A stretch of DNA of 64,000 nucleotides from an uncultured bacterium (lineage in GTDB: Bacteria > Bacillota_I > Bacilli_A > RFN20 > CAG-826). The position numbers and the translations under genes are program-made. Positions 44,374 through 51,935 of this stretch are shown piece by piece. Where the stretch lies: the NCBI GenBank assembly GCA_949299195.1, contig CASFZN010000018.1:1-64000 (forward strand), given 5' to 3'. Every line of letters begins with the position of its first letter. Within the stretch, counting starts at the first letter, position 1. The notes under the pieces were generated by a model. That model had not been told where the DNA came from. It did no database searches and saw nothing but the letters and a program-made list of their open reading frames with translations.

Positions 44374-46089
44374 TTAAAGTAATATTTCTTTTAAAGCTTC
44401 AAATAATTCTTTTGGTTCATTCTTAGCTGTTTCTTTTGAATCGCTAACAACTTCAATGTAGAATTTACATTTTGGCTCAGTTCCAGATGGTCTAATTGCA
44501 ATGTTAGTACCATCTTCGAAATGGAATTTAACTAAATCACCCTTTGGTAAACCAGGAATTTCGCTAACTTCACCAGTTTTAACGTTTTTCTTTGATAATT
44601 TAAAGTAATTTTCAATAACTTCTACTTTTTTACCTTTTAATTCTAAGAATGGGTCGGTTTCAATTGTTTCCATGATTTTATCCATTTTAGCTTGGCCTTC
44701 ACTACCTTCAAAATAAATATCAAATAATTCAGAAAGATAGTATTTTCCACTAACTTTTTTACATAATTCAGTATAAGCTTCAGTTAAATCCATTCCAAGC
44801 TTATGGTAATGTAAACCTAATTCGGAATATAAAAGGATAGCTTGAATTCCATCTTTGTCTCTAACAAATGGAGAAGCTAAACAACCATAACTTTCTTCAT
44901 ATCCAAAAAGGAAAGTATAACCTCCATTAACTTCATAATGATGAATTCTATCGCCAATAAATTTAAAACCGGTTAAAAAAGATTCAAGTCTTACGCCATA
45001 ATAATCACAAACCTTTTTACCTAAAGAGGATGAAACGACTGTGTTATAAACGACATATTTTGATAAATCTTCGCCTTTTTTAATCTTATCGTTAATGATG
45101 TAATCAAGAAGTAAAGCTGCTCCTTCATTACCTGTAATAAGTGCATATTCTCCATCTTTTGTTAAAGTTGCAAGTCCAACTCTATCGCCATCAGGATCGG
45201 TCATACAAATTTGATTTGCACCAATTTCTTTAGCGAGTTTAATTGGTTCAATAAATGCTCTAGGATCTTCAGGATTTGGAGATAATGTTCCAGCAAAATT
45301 AGGATCAAAACTACATTGTTTTTCAACAGGATAGACTTCATATCCTTCATCTTCAAAGACTTTCATTGCATTAACATAACTAGTTCCGTGATTTGGAGAA
45401 TATACAATTTTAAAGCCTTTTTTATCTAATTCTTTATTAATTACAATCTTTTCAACTTCTTTAACATAAGTTTCATCAACATCATTTCCCAAAATTTCGT
45501 TAACACCCTTTTTATCACTATAAGGAATTTCAACAGATAATTCATCTGGTAAAGAAGCAATAATTTCGATTAGTCTCGCAATTTTTGAAGGAACTAATTG
45601 GCAACCTTCTTCATCATAAACCTTATATCCGTTATATTGTTTTGGATTATGTGAAGCAGTAATCATAATACCACCTTGACACTTTTTATATCTAACAGCA
45701 TATGATAATTCTGGAGTAGGTCTTAAACTATCAAAAATATAGGTATTAATGCCCATATCATTTAAAATTTCAGCACTTTTTAAGGTAAATTCTCTAGAAA
45801 AATAACGATTATCGTGAGAAATTGCAACATAAATTGCATCTAAATCTTTATATAATTCTTGTAAATAAAGTCCGAATCCGACAGTAGCTTTTTCAACTGT
45901 AAAATAATTCATTCTATTGGTTCCAGGACCTAAAACGCCTCTAATTCCTGCAGTTCCAAATTGAATATTTTTATAAAAAGCGTCGTCAAGTTCTTCTAAC
46001 GACATATTTTTTAGGGTTTCTTTATCACTTTCTTTGACCCTAGGAGAGTCTAACCATCTTCTCAAGTTTTGCTCAACTATTTCTTTCAT
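44374..46089 (-). CDS. phosphoglucomutase/phosphomannomutase
   Basis: Alpha-phosphohexomutase of the long PgcA-like type, 571 residues. The catalytic phosphoserine loop is ITASHNPKQYNGYKVY, the metal-binding loop is MTDPDGDRVGLA, the sugar-binding loop is FGYEESYG and the phosphate-binding loop is RPSGTEPKCKFY. It converts glucose-1-phosphate and glucose-6-phosphate, so in this window it would carry galactose from the GalKTM pathway into glycolysis. The start MKEIVEQNLRRWL has no strong ribosome-binding site beyond AAAGGAT. Confidence 0.92.
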   Translation of the reverse strand: MKEIVEQNLRRWLDSPRVKESDKETLKNMSLEELDDAFYKNIQFGTAGIRGVLGPGTNRMNYFTVEKATVGFGLYLQELYKDLDAIYVAISHDNRYFSREFTLKSAEILNDMGINTYIFDSLRPTPELSYAVRYKKCQGGIMITASHNPKQYNGYKVYDEEGCQLVPSKIARLIEIIASLPDELSVEIPYSDKKGVNEILGNDVDETYVKEVEKIVINKELDKKGFKIVYSPNHGTSYVNAMKVFEDEGYEVYPVEKQCSFDPNFAGTLSPNPEDPRAFIEPIKLAKEIGANQICMTDPDGDRVGLATLTKDGEYALITGNEGAALLLDYIINDKIKKGEDLSKYVVYNTVVSSSLGKKVCDYYGVRLESFLTGFKFIGDRIHHYEVNGGYTFLFGYEESYGCLASPFVRDKDGIQAILLYSELGLHYHKLGMDLTEAYTELCKKVSGKYYLSELFDIYFEGSEGQAKMDKIMETIETDPFLELKGKKVEVIENYFKLSKKNVKTGEVSEIPGLPKGDLVKFHFEDGTNIAIRPSGTEPKCKFYIEVVSDSKETAKNEPKELFEALKEILL

Positions 46090-46117
46090 AATTCTTTATG
46101 TATCCTTTCTAAATATT

Positions 46118-47092
46118 TTAGTAGTTTTTGCCCTTTGTTTTCAATCGTTTTAACACTTCTTTTTCTTTTTCCTTTAAAGGCGCTTTAAAGGTCTTATTTG
46201 ATAGGTAAGATAAACATCCTTTGACATTTTTAAAAGTAATTGAATAGGCGTGAAGAAATTGTTTTTCATAGTCAAATTCTTCTTTAAATTTCTTATTCAA
46301 ATTAAAGTCTCCATATTTCTCATCTCCAATAATCGGGAGTTTATTATAAGAAAGATGAACTCTAATTTGATGGGTTCTTCCAGTTATTAGATTAACATCT
46401 AGTAACGAATATTCATCGTTACCATCAATTAAATTATATTCAGTAATCGCTTCTTTTCCGTTTTTAAAATCAACCCTTACTAAGTTATTATCACTATCTT
46501 TTGATAAAGGAAGATTGATAATATCGTGATTTTTTGCCTTATTAAAAGTTAAGGCAAGGTAATGTTTCTCAATATTTTCTTTATTTTTAAATAACTCCAT
46601 TCCTTCTTGAGAAGCAAGTAATGTTTTAGCGCATATTAAAATCCCAGAAGTATTTCTATCAAGCCTATGTATCAAAGAAGGCGTAAAATTCGAGGTTTTT
46701 GGATGATATTCACCTTTTTGGATGAGATAATTTAATAACATATTTTGGATAGTCCATTTATTTTCTTTTTTATCTCCATGAACTAACATTCCCTTATCCT
46801 TATTTATAATAATGATATTTTCATCTTCATAAATAATCTCAAATTTTACTGTTACTGGAATAATGTCGTCTTTTTTAGTAAATTCTTCAAACTGTTCATC
46901 CGTAATAAATATTTTTAGTTCATCATTTTCATTTAAAATATAGTTTTCTTTGACCCATTTATTATTAATTTTGACATCTTTTTTCCTAAATAGTTTATAG
47001 ATAAAAGATAAAGGTGCATTTGGAAGCATCTTTTTAACATATTTATCAACTCGTTGATTAGAATCTTCTTTTTTAATAACAATTTGCTTCAT
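46118..47092 (-). CDS. RluA-family pseudouridine synthase
   Basis: Makes pseudouridine in rRNA or tRNA. About 324 residues. The N-terminal S4-like domain (RVDKYVKKMLPNAPLSFIYKLFRKKDVKINN) is followed by the catalytic region PSLIHRLDRNTSGILICAKT with the active-site Asp in HRLDRxTSG, and GRTHQIRVHLSY. A longer reading to 47227 would run antisense through the tRNA gene, so the ATG at 47092 (MKQIVIKKEDSNQ) is used. It is divergent from the tRNA-Ser gene. Confidence 0.9.
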   Translation of the reverse strand: MKQIVIKKEDSNQRVDKYVKKMLPNAPLSFIYKLFRKKDVKINNKWVKENYILNENDELKIFITDEQFEEFTKKDDIIPVTVKFEIIYEDENIIIINKDKGMLVHGDKKENKWTIQNMLLNYLIQKGEYHPKTSNFTPSLIHRLDRNTSGILICAKTLLASQEGMELFKNKENIEKHYLALTFNKAKNHDIINLPLSKDSDNNLVRVDFKNGKEAITEYNLIDGNDEYSLLDVNLITGRTHQIRVHLSYNKLPIIGDEKYGDFNLNKKFKEEFDYEKQFLHAYSITFKNVKGCLSYLSNKTFKAPLKEKEKEVLKRLKTKGKNY

Positions 47093-47124
47093 TTTTATGT
47101 GACATTCCTTACTCGTTATGATAA

Positions 47125-47130
47125 TATAAT
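47125..47130 (+). promoter_or_regulatory. -10 box of tRNA-Ser
   Basis: TATAAT lies 26 nt before the mature tRNA 5' end. GTGACA (47099-47104) could be the -35 box, with the partly overlapping TAATAT (47122-47127) giving a 17-nt spacer. Confidence 0.45.
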
Positions 47131-47156
47131 TAAGCGATTTTAGTGAATAAGACTTT

Positions 47157-47245
47157 GGAGAAATACCCAAGAGGCTGAAGGGGCGGGCTTGGAAAGCTCG
47201 TAGGCTGTAACAGGCGCAGGGGTTCAAATCCCCTTTTCTCCGCCA
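47157..47245 (+). tRNA. tRNA-Ser(GGA)
   Basis: Acceptor stem GGAGAAA (47157-47163) pairs with TTTCTCC (47235-47241), discriminator G at 47242, and CCA is encoded at 47243-47245. The anticodon loop TTGGAAA carries GGA, reading UCC/UCU. A long variable arm (TAGGCTGTAACAGGCGC) marks it as a class II tRNA. The T arm is AGGGG-TTCAAAT-CCCCT. Confidence 0.95.
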
Positions 47246-47265
47246 AAATCAAATATTATCGAATA

Positions 47266-47300
47266 AAAGGAGTAGAATTTAAGTTCTACTCCTTTAATTT
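47266..47300 (+). terminator. tRNA-Ser terminator
   Basis: AAAGGAGTAGAA (47266-47277) pairs perfectly with TTCTACTCCTTT (47284-47295), 12 bp, then AATTTT. It lies between the tRNA gene and the convergent hypothetical gene and may work both ways. Confidence 0.8.
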
Positions 47301-47317
47301 TATCAATAAATATAACT

Positions 47318-47797
47318 CTATTTAACTTCTTCTTTTTTAGTTTCGCTAGCAATACTACTTCCAGTATAAACTTGTGCAGTTGATTGAGAAGTAGCGCTTG
47401 AAGAGGTAGATAAACCTTCAAGTCTTTGTCTTCTTCTTGCTTCTTTTTCTTTTTGTCTATCTTCGCCTTTTGAAGCGATAGAAAGGGTAAAAGCAAGAAT
47501 AATTGCAGCAATGACTGTAACAATAACTCCAAACCAAGTAAATCCGATTCCACCCATCATAGATTGCATAGATTCATTTGGTGTAGTTAATGGTGAATTA
47601 TAGAAGTTAGTATAATCATCGATTAACCCTAAAGTTAAAAAGATAACACCAAAAGCAATTAAGGTTACAGAAATAATAAACCAAATAAGTTGTTTAACTT
47701 TAAAAGATTTAAAGAAGGCTTTAACTTTACCTTCTTTTTTATTCTTTTTATTTCCTTTTTCTTCTGGTATTTCAAATTCGTTTTGCTTTTTTGACAT
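47318..47797 (-). CDS. hypothetical protein with two membrane helices
   Basis: A 159-residue protein of no family I recognise. The N-terminal 30 residues are highly charged (EEKGNKKNKKEGKVK). Two helices follow (about 38-58, IWFIISVTLIAFGVIFLTLGL, and 84-107, GFTWFGVIVTVIAAIILAFTL), joined by a loop with NSPLTTPNESMQSMMGG. The tail is basic (EDRQKEKEARRRQRL), then Ser/Thr/Ala-rich. AGGAT precedes the ATG. It follows the 300-residue unknown gene after 45 nt, so both may be one unit. Confidence 0.6.
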   Translation of the reverse strand: MSKKQNEFEIPEEKGNKKNKKEGKVKAFFKSFKVKQLIWFIISVTLIAFGVIFLTLGLIDDYTNFYNSPLTTPNESMQSMMGGIGFTWFGVIVTVIAAIILAFTLSIASKGEDRQKEKEARRRQRLEGLSTSSSATSQSTAQVYTGSSIASETKKEEVK

Positions 47798-47842
47798 TTT
47801 TATATCCTAAAAAATATTAACTACTTTTATTTAAGTTAAAAA

Positions 47843-48745
47843 CTATTCGCCTTTATTTTCTTCAACTGGAGCTTCTGCAGTTGCGTTAGCACTACCTTCT
47901 TGATTAGCTTCTGCTTTTGCTCTTAATTCTTGATTATCTTTAATCATTTCTTGAATTAATGGAGTGTAAGATTTTTTCCATGCATCTTCAGTGATGATTA
48001 AGAATTTTTGAATCTTTTGATTAACATCAGCATAAACTTGGTTGAAGTTTTGACCTTGAGGTAAATCTCTTCTACCATTCATCATTTCGATTAAATGATC
48101 TAATGCATCAAGTGGTTCAAGATAATCGCTTGATTTACAAGACGCGTTTTGCTTAACGATTGAGAAACATCTAACTAAAGTATTTAATTCGTTTTCAACG
48201 AATTTAGCAGCAGGGCCTTTTTCGCCATTACTTTCTCTCATTAAATCGTTGAATTCTCTAAATTTTGCCATTATTGTTCCAGAAAGCGAGAATAAAGCAA
48301 CTGCACGATAGAATTTTTCATCAAGTTCTAATAATTCAGTGATTTTATCTTCAACTTCGTTATGTTCTTTACGGTAAGTATCATGAAGTCTAATGACTGC
48401 GTTTAATTGTTCATGAAGAGGAATTGCTAAATCAAAAATTCTAACAACTTGGTTTGCGTCAACTTTAACAGTATCGCCTTCAACTCTAAGAATTGTTGAA
48501 TTATCACCATATAATTCATTGCCAAAATCTTCGATCATTTTCTTTAATTCAGCACCTTTTTCACCATTGTTATCTAAGAAATACTTTAATGGTGTATTTA
48601 ATTTTGGTTCGTTGATAATACCGTTTTTCTTATACTCATAATAATTTACGTCAAATTTTTCTCTACGAATGGTGTATTCTAAGGAATCTCTAACTAATGA
48701 ATTGAAATAAACTAATGAGACAATAACTCTACTAATAGGTAACAT
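47843..48745 (-). CDS. hypothetical cytoplasmic helical protein
   Basis: A 300-residue soluble protein, family not recognised. No signal peptide or membrane helix. It begins MLPISRVIVSLVYFNSLVRDSLEY; the middle is helical and charged (LHEQLNAVIRLHDTYRKEHNEVEDKITELLELDEKFYRAVALFSLSG), and the tail is Ala/Glu-rich and low complexity (AKAEANQEGSANATAEAPVEEN). A strong AAAGGAG lies before the ATG, which supports real expression. Confidence 0.6.
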   Translation of the reverse strand: MLPISRVIVSLVYFNSLVRDSLEYTIRREKFDVNYYEYKKNGIINEPKLNTPLKYFLDNNGEKGAELKKMIEDFGNELYGDNSTILRVEGDTVKVDANQVVRIFDLAIPLHEQLNAVIRLHDTYRKEHNEVEDKITELLELDEKFYRAVALFSLSGTIMAKFREFNDLMRESNGEKGPAAKFVENELNTLVRCFSIVKQNASCKSSDYLEPLDALDHLIEMMNGRRDLPQGQNFNQVYADVNQKIQKFLIITEDAWKKSYTPLIQEMIKDNQELRAKAEANQEGSANATAEAPVEENKGE

Positions 48746-48780
48746 TTTTTACTCCTTTATCTATAATCTTTAATATTTTA

Positions 48781-49617
48781 CTATTTTTCATAAATATATC
48801 TAGATAAATCTTCATACTTATTAAGAATATATCTAGCATACTTTTTAATAATGTTGCTTGCATGGCCCATAACGAAACTACGTTTATTAAAAACTTTAAA
48901 CATTGAAATATCGTTGCCGCTATCTCCAACTACATAGATGTCATCTTCATTATACCCACAATATTCGCAGTATTTTTTAACAGCATCGCCTTTTGAAATA
49001 TTTTTAGGGGTAATTTCAATACAATTTTTTACCCAGGAAGCTTCAATGTTTTTATAAGTATTTCTAATAACTTTATTAGTTTCCATAGCTCTTTTTTTAG
49101 CTTTAGGAGTAATTCCAAAAAGAATTAAAATCTTATAAATTTTTTCATTTTTTAAAGCTTTTTCATATTCATCCTTACTAAAATAGGCTTCTTCAGCATA
49201 TGCGCCTTGAGAATTCATATAGATTTTTCCAAAAAAGAAAGTTAATTTACTGTCTTTCTTTTTACCTCTAATATAAGTTCCTCTATCGGTAAAAATTAAA
49301 CATGAAAAAATTTTATAAGAAGTGAAAATATCGTCAATTAAAGATTCTACTTCCTTATTATCTAAGCTTTGAGTATAGATAATTTCATCCCCCTTATAAA
49401 TTGAACCGCCATTAAAAGAAATGATATCTATATCGCGATCAATAACTTTTTTAACCTTTAATCCATAAGCGTGGCTTCTTCCTGAAACAACTACGAATTT
49501 GCCACCATTATCAATAAAAGATTGGACAAAGTAGAGATTCTTTTTAGAGATCATTCTTCTTTTATCTTTTGGGTAAAATAAGGTACCATCTAAGTCGGTT
49601 GCAATAACTTTATTCAT
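48781..49617 (-). CDS. Cof-type HAD-IIB family phosphatase
   Basis: Second HAD-superfamily hydrolase in the window, 278 residues. Motif I is ATDLDGTLFYPKDK, motif II is VVVSGRSHAYGL, motif III Lys is in NISKGDAVKKYC and motif IV is VVGDSGNDISMFKVF. The C2 cap lies between motifs II and III. Only modestly similar to the copy after trpS, so not a recent duplicate. No clear ribosome-binding site. Confidence 0.85.
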   Translation of the reverse strand: MNKVIATDLDGTLFYPKDKRRMISKKNLYFVQSFIDNGGKFVVVSGRSHAYGLKVKKVIDRDIDIISFNGGSIYKGDEIIYTQSLDNKEVESLIDDIFTSYKIFSCLIFTDRGTYIRGKKKDSKLTFFFGKIYMNSQGAYAEEAYFSKDEYEKALKNEKIYKILILFGITPKAKKRAMETNKVIRNTYKNIEASWVKNCIEITPKNISKGDAVKKYCEYCGYNEDDIYVVGDSGNDISMFKVFNKRSFVMGHASNIIKKYARYILNKYEDLSRYIYEK

Positions 49618-49624
49618 AATTTAT

Positions 49625-49662
49625 AAAAAACTTGCGCTTATAGTTAAATGCGCAAGTTTTAT
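49625..49662. terminator. terminator after hpf
   Basis: AAAACTTGCGC (49627-49637) pairs perfectly with GCGCAAGTTTT (49650-49660), 11 bp with a 12-nt loop and A/T on both sides. Confidence 0.8.
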
Positions 49663-49687
49663 TATATCAAATTTTATATATTTAGAA

Positions 49688-50245
49688 CTATTTAATTTCG
49701 ACATCGTTATCAGCTTGAAGTAAGCCATAACCGCCTTCTTTTCTACGATATACAACAGAGATCTTTTCATCATCTGTATCTAAATATAAATAGAAATCGT
49801 GTCCTATTGCTTCCATTTCTAAAATTGCATCTTCTAAAGTAATAGGTTTTAATTCTAAATTCTTGGTTCTAACTGGTTCTGCATCTTCTAACTCATCTTC
49901 AACGTCTTCGAGTTGTTCAATTAAGATAGATTTGCCTAAGCCTTGGTGTTCAAATCTCTTTTCAAGTTGAGTTTTGAGTTTTCTCATTTGACCTGTTAAT
50001 TTTTCAACAGCTTCATCTATTGCATCGTAAAGATCTTCATCTTTAACCTCGGCTCTGAATGTAGTATCTGGAGTGAAAATTGTTACTTCGACTTTTGCAC
50101 CGTTTTTATAACTTCTAACTACTACTCGGCAGTCAATTTCTTCATCGTTTTTGAAGTATTTGTCCATTCTGGAAAGTTTTTTCAAAACTGCATCGTTAAT
50201 GCCTTGAGTTACAACGATGTTTTTTCCAACGATTTGATATTTCAT
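49688..50245 (-). CDS. hpf: ribosome hibernation-promoting factor, long form
   Basis: Long HPF that dimerises 70S ribosomes into inactive 100S particles in stationary phase. About 185 residues: an N-terminal S30AE domain (MKYQIVGKNIVVTQGINDAVLKKLSRMDKYF ... DLYDAIDEAVEKLTGQMRKLKTQLEKR) and a C-terminal dimerisation domain with KPITLEDAILEMEAIGHDFYLYLDTDDEKISVVYRRKEGGYGLLQ. The ATG at 50245 is preferred because GGAGG lies upstream of it and an earlier ATG at 50263 overlaps that GGAGG. Confidence 0.93.
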   Translation of the reverse strand: MKYQIVGKNIVVTQGINDAVLKKLSRMDKYFKNDEEIDCRVVVRSYKNGAKVEVTIFTPDTTFRAEVKDEDLYDAIDEAVEKLTGQMRKLKTQLEKRFEHQGLGKSILIEQLEDVEDELEDAEPVRTKNLELKPITLEDAILEMEAIGHDFYLYLDTDDEKISVVYRRKEGGYGLLQADNDVEIK

Positions 50246-50330
50246 ATTATATATGTCCTCCATTTATAATGATTTGGTACCTTTATTATATCACAAGTTT
50301 AATAAAGTTAAGAGATATCTTTAAAATTTT

Positions 50331-50358
50331 AAAAAAGTTTCCACGTGGAAACTTTTTT
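50331..50358. repeat. mosaic repeat, CACGTG palindrome with A6/T6 flanks
   Basis: Six A residues, GTTTCCACGTGGAAAC and six T residues: a perfect 28-base palindrome. It is followed by GATAATTTTAT at 50360 (a degenerate form of the second dyad), CTTAGTAAG near 50373 and the palindrome-rich TCGATATTTATCGATA near 50408. It lies downstream of metK, where it can serve as terminator. Confidence 0.7.
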
Positions 50359-50492
50359 AGATAATTTTATTTCTTAGTAAGTTTTAAAGTAAGTATTAAA
50401 ATATTTTCGATATTTATCGATATTTCTTTGATTTTATTTCTTAATTATAATTTTAAAATTTTATAATGCCTACAATTTTTAAATAAAAATCG

Positions 50493-51671
50493 TTACTTTT
50501 TAACTTCGTTTAATAATTCTTTAATTTTTTCAACCTTATCTAGTCTTTCCCAAGGTAAATTTAAGTCTTGCCTACCAATTTGACCATAGCTTGCAAGGTC
50601 TTCATATTTAAAATTAGGTTTAGTAAGATTAAACTCTTGAATAATTGCGCCTGGACGTGCATCAAATACTTTATTAATAATCTTTAAAATTGTGTCATCA
50701 TCATAATGTGAAGTTTTAAAAGTTGAAACGTTAATTGACAAAGGTTCAGCTTTCCCGATTGCATAAGAAAGTTGAATTTCAATTCTATCAGCGACTCCAG
50801 CAGCAACTAAGTTTTTAGCCATATATCTAGCATAATATGCGGCACTTCTATCAACTTTTGAAGGGTCTTTTCCACTAAATGCACCGCCTCCATGACGAGC
50901 ACTTCCTCCATATGTATCAACAATAATTTTTCTTCCAGTTAAACCAGTATCTCCCGCTGGACCGCCAATAACAAATCTGCCGGTAGGATTAATTAAAACA
51001 TTAAAATCGGAATTAAGATGAAAAGAATCGCAAACAACAGGTTTCATAATGTGTTCATAAATATAATTTTTAAATTCTTTTTCATCAAAATCTGGATCAT
51101 GTTGAACTGACATTAAAACAGTTTCTACTCTAGGTTTTTTGCCTGAATAATCAATAGTTACTTGTGATTTCATATCTGGTCTAGCCCATTTAACTTTACC
51201 TTCTTTTCTTAAAGAAGATGCAAGTCTAACAAGTTTATGCGCAATAACAATTGCTAAAGGCATATAACCTTCATCTTCTTTTGTAGCATAACCAAACATA
51301 ATACCTTGATCTCCTGCACCTTGAAGAAGGATATCACCTTTATCAATACCCATATTAATATCTGGAGATTGAGTATGAACCTTATTTAATATAGTTAAAT
51401 TATTATAATTAAACCCATATTCGTCTTTATCATATCCGATATCTTTGATTACTCTTTTAGCTATTTCTTCGTAATTTATCGATGCGTTAGTAGTAATTTC
51501 TCCTCCAATAAGAAGAAAATCTTTACATACAAAACATTCGCAAGCTACATGAGAAGAAGAATCTATTTTTAAGATTTCATCTAAAATTGCATCACTAATT
51601 TGGTCACATACCTTATCTGGATGGCCTTCACTAACACTTTCACTAGTAAATAGTATCTTTTCTTTTTCCAT
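50493..51671 (-). CDS. metK: S-adenosylmethionine synthetase
   Basis: Makes SAM from methionine and ATP. It has 392 residues. N-terminal FTSESVSEGHPDKVCDQISDA contains the catalytic His and Mg-binding Asp. GAGDQGIMFGYA is the ATP signature and GGAFSGKDPSKVDRSAAYYARY the P-loop-like signature. GGPAGDTGLTGRKIIVDTYGG is also intact. Regulated by the SAM-type riboswitch and terminator upstream. The ribosome-binding site AAAGGAGGA lies before the ATG with a spacing of about 14 nt. Confidence 0.97.
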   Translation of the reverse strand: MEKEKILFTSESVSEGHPDKVCDQISDAILDEILKIDSSSHVACECFVCKDFLLIGGEITTNASINYEEIAKRVIKDIGYDKDEYGFNYNNLTILNKVHTQSPDINMGIDKGDILLQGAGDQGIMFGYATKEDEGYMPLAIVIAHKLVRLASSLRKEGKVKWARPDMKSQVTIDYSGKKPRVETVLMSVQHDPDFDEKEFKNYIYEHIMKPVVCDSFHLNSDFNVLINPTGRFVIGGPAGDTGLTGRKIIVDTYGGSARHGGGAFSGKDPSKVDRSAAYYARYMAKNLVAAGVADRIEIQLSYAIGKAEPLSINVSTFKTSHYDDDTILKIINKVFDARPGAIIQEFNLTKPNFKYEDLASYGQIGRQDLNLPWERLDKVEKIKELLNEVKK

Positions 51672-51711
51672 AATATGCCTTCTTTTCCTCCTTTGTTTAT
51701 TTCTTTTAAAT

Positions 51712-51744
51712 AAAAATCACCTTTACGTTTGAGCGTAAAGGTGA
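51712..51744 (-). terminator. riboswitch expression-platform terminator before metK
   Basis: Minus strand: TCACCTTTACG (51744-51734) pairs perfectly with CGTAAAGGTGA (51727-51717), 11 bp with a 6-nt loop, then TTTTTA. Confidence 0.85.
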
Positions 51745-51769
51745 ATTAGTTTTAATTAAATAATTCATT

Positions 51770-51885
51770 CTTATCGCTCAAAGTTAATTTTACTTTGCTA
51801 CTAAGAAGCACTTACTTATTTTGTTATTAAATAAGAGTTGCTACCATATTTTTTCGCTTAGTATTTATATATGGTTCTTGATAAG
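51770..51885 (-). promoter_or_regulatory. metK leader: divergent SAM riboswitch (SAM-I/S-box clan)
   Basis: On the minus strand, P1 is CTTATC (51885-51880) with GATAAG (51775-51770). AAGA follows, as in the S-box consensus CTTATCAAGA. P2 is ACCATAT (51875-51869) with ATATGGT (51849-51843); its loop carries ACTAAG (51862-51857), which can pair with CTTAGT (51805-51800) in J3/4 as a pseudoknot. AGCAAC follows P2. P3 is CTTATTT (51835-51829) with AAATAAG (51821-51815), then GTGC. P4 is CAAAGT (51797-51792) with ACTTTG (51784-51779). This order and these contacts match SAM-I, but the usual GGAGGGACUGGCCC/GAUGAAACC kink-turn in P2 is missing. Confidence 0.72.
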
Positions 51886-51892
51886 CCTACTT

Positions 51893-51921
51893 ATTATATA
51901 AAGAGTAAAAATTAAATTCAA
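51893..51921 (-). promoter_or_regulatory. metK promoter
   Basis: Minus-strand TTGAAT (51921-51916), 17-nt spacer, TATAAT (51898-51893). Transcription would start near 51886, exactly at the P1 stem of the riboswitch. Confidence 0.65.
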
Positions 51922-51935
51922 ATAATATAGTAATA

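Noticed and set aside
47093-47227. 45-residue extension of the RluA-family gene
   Set aside because: It is antisense to the tRNA-Ser gene and its promoter; the conserved S4-like domain starts at 47092.
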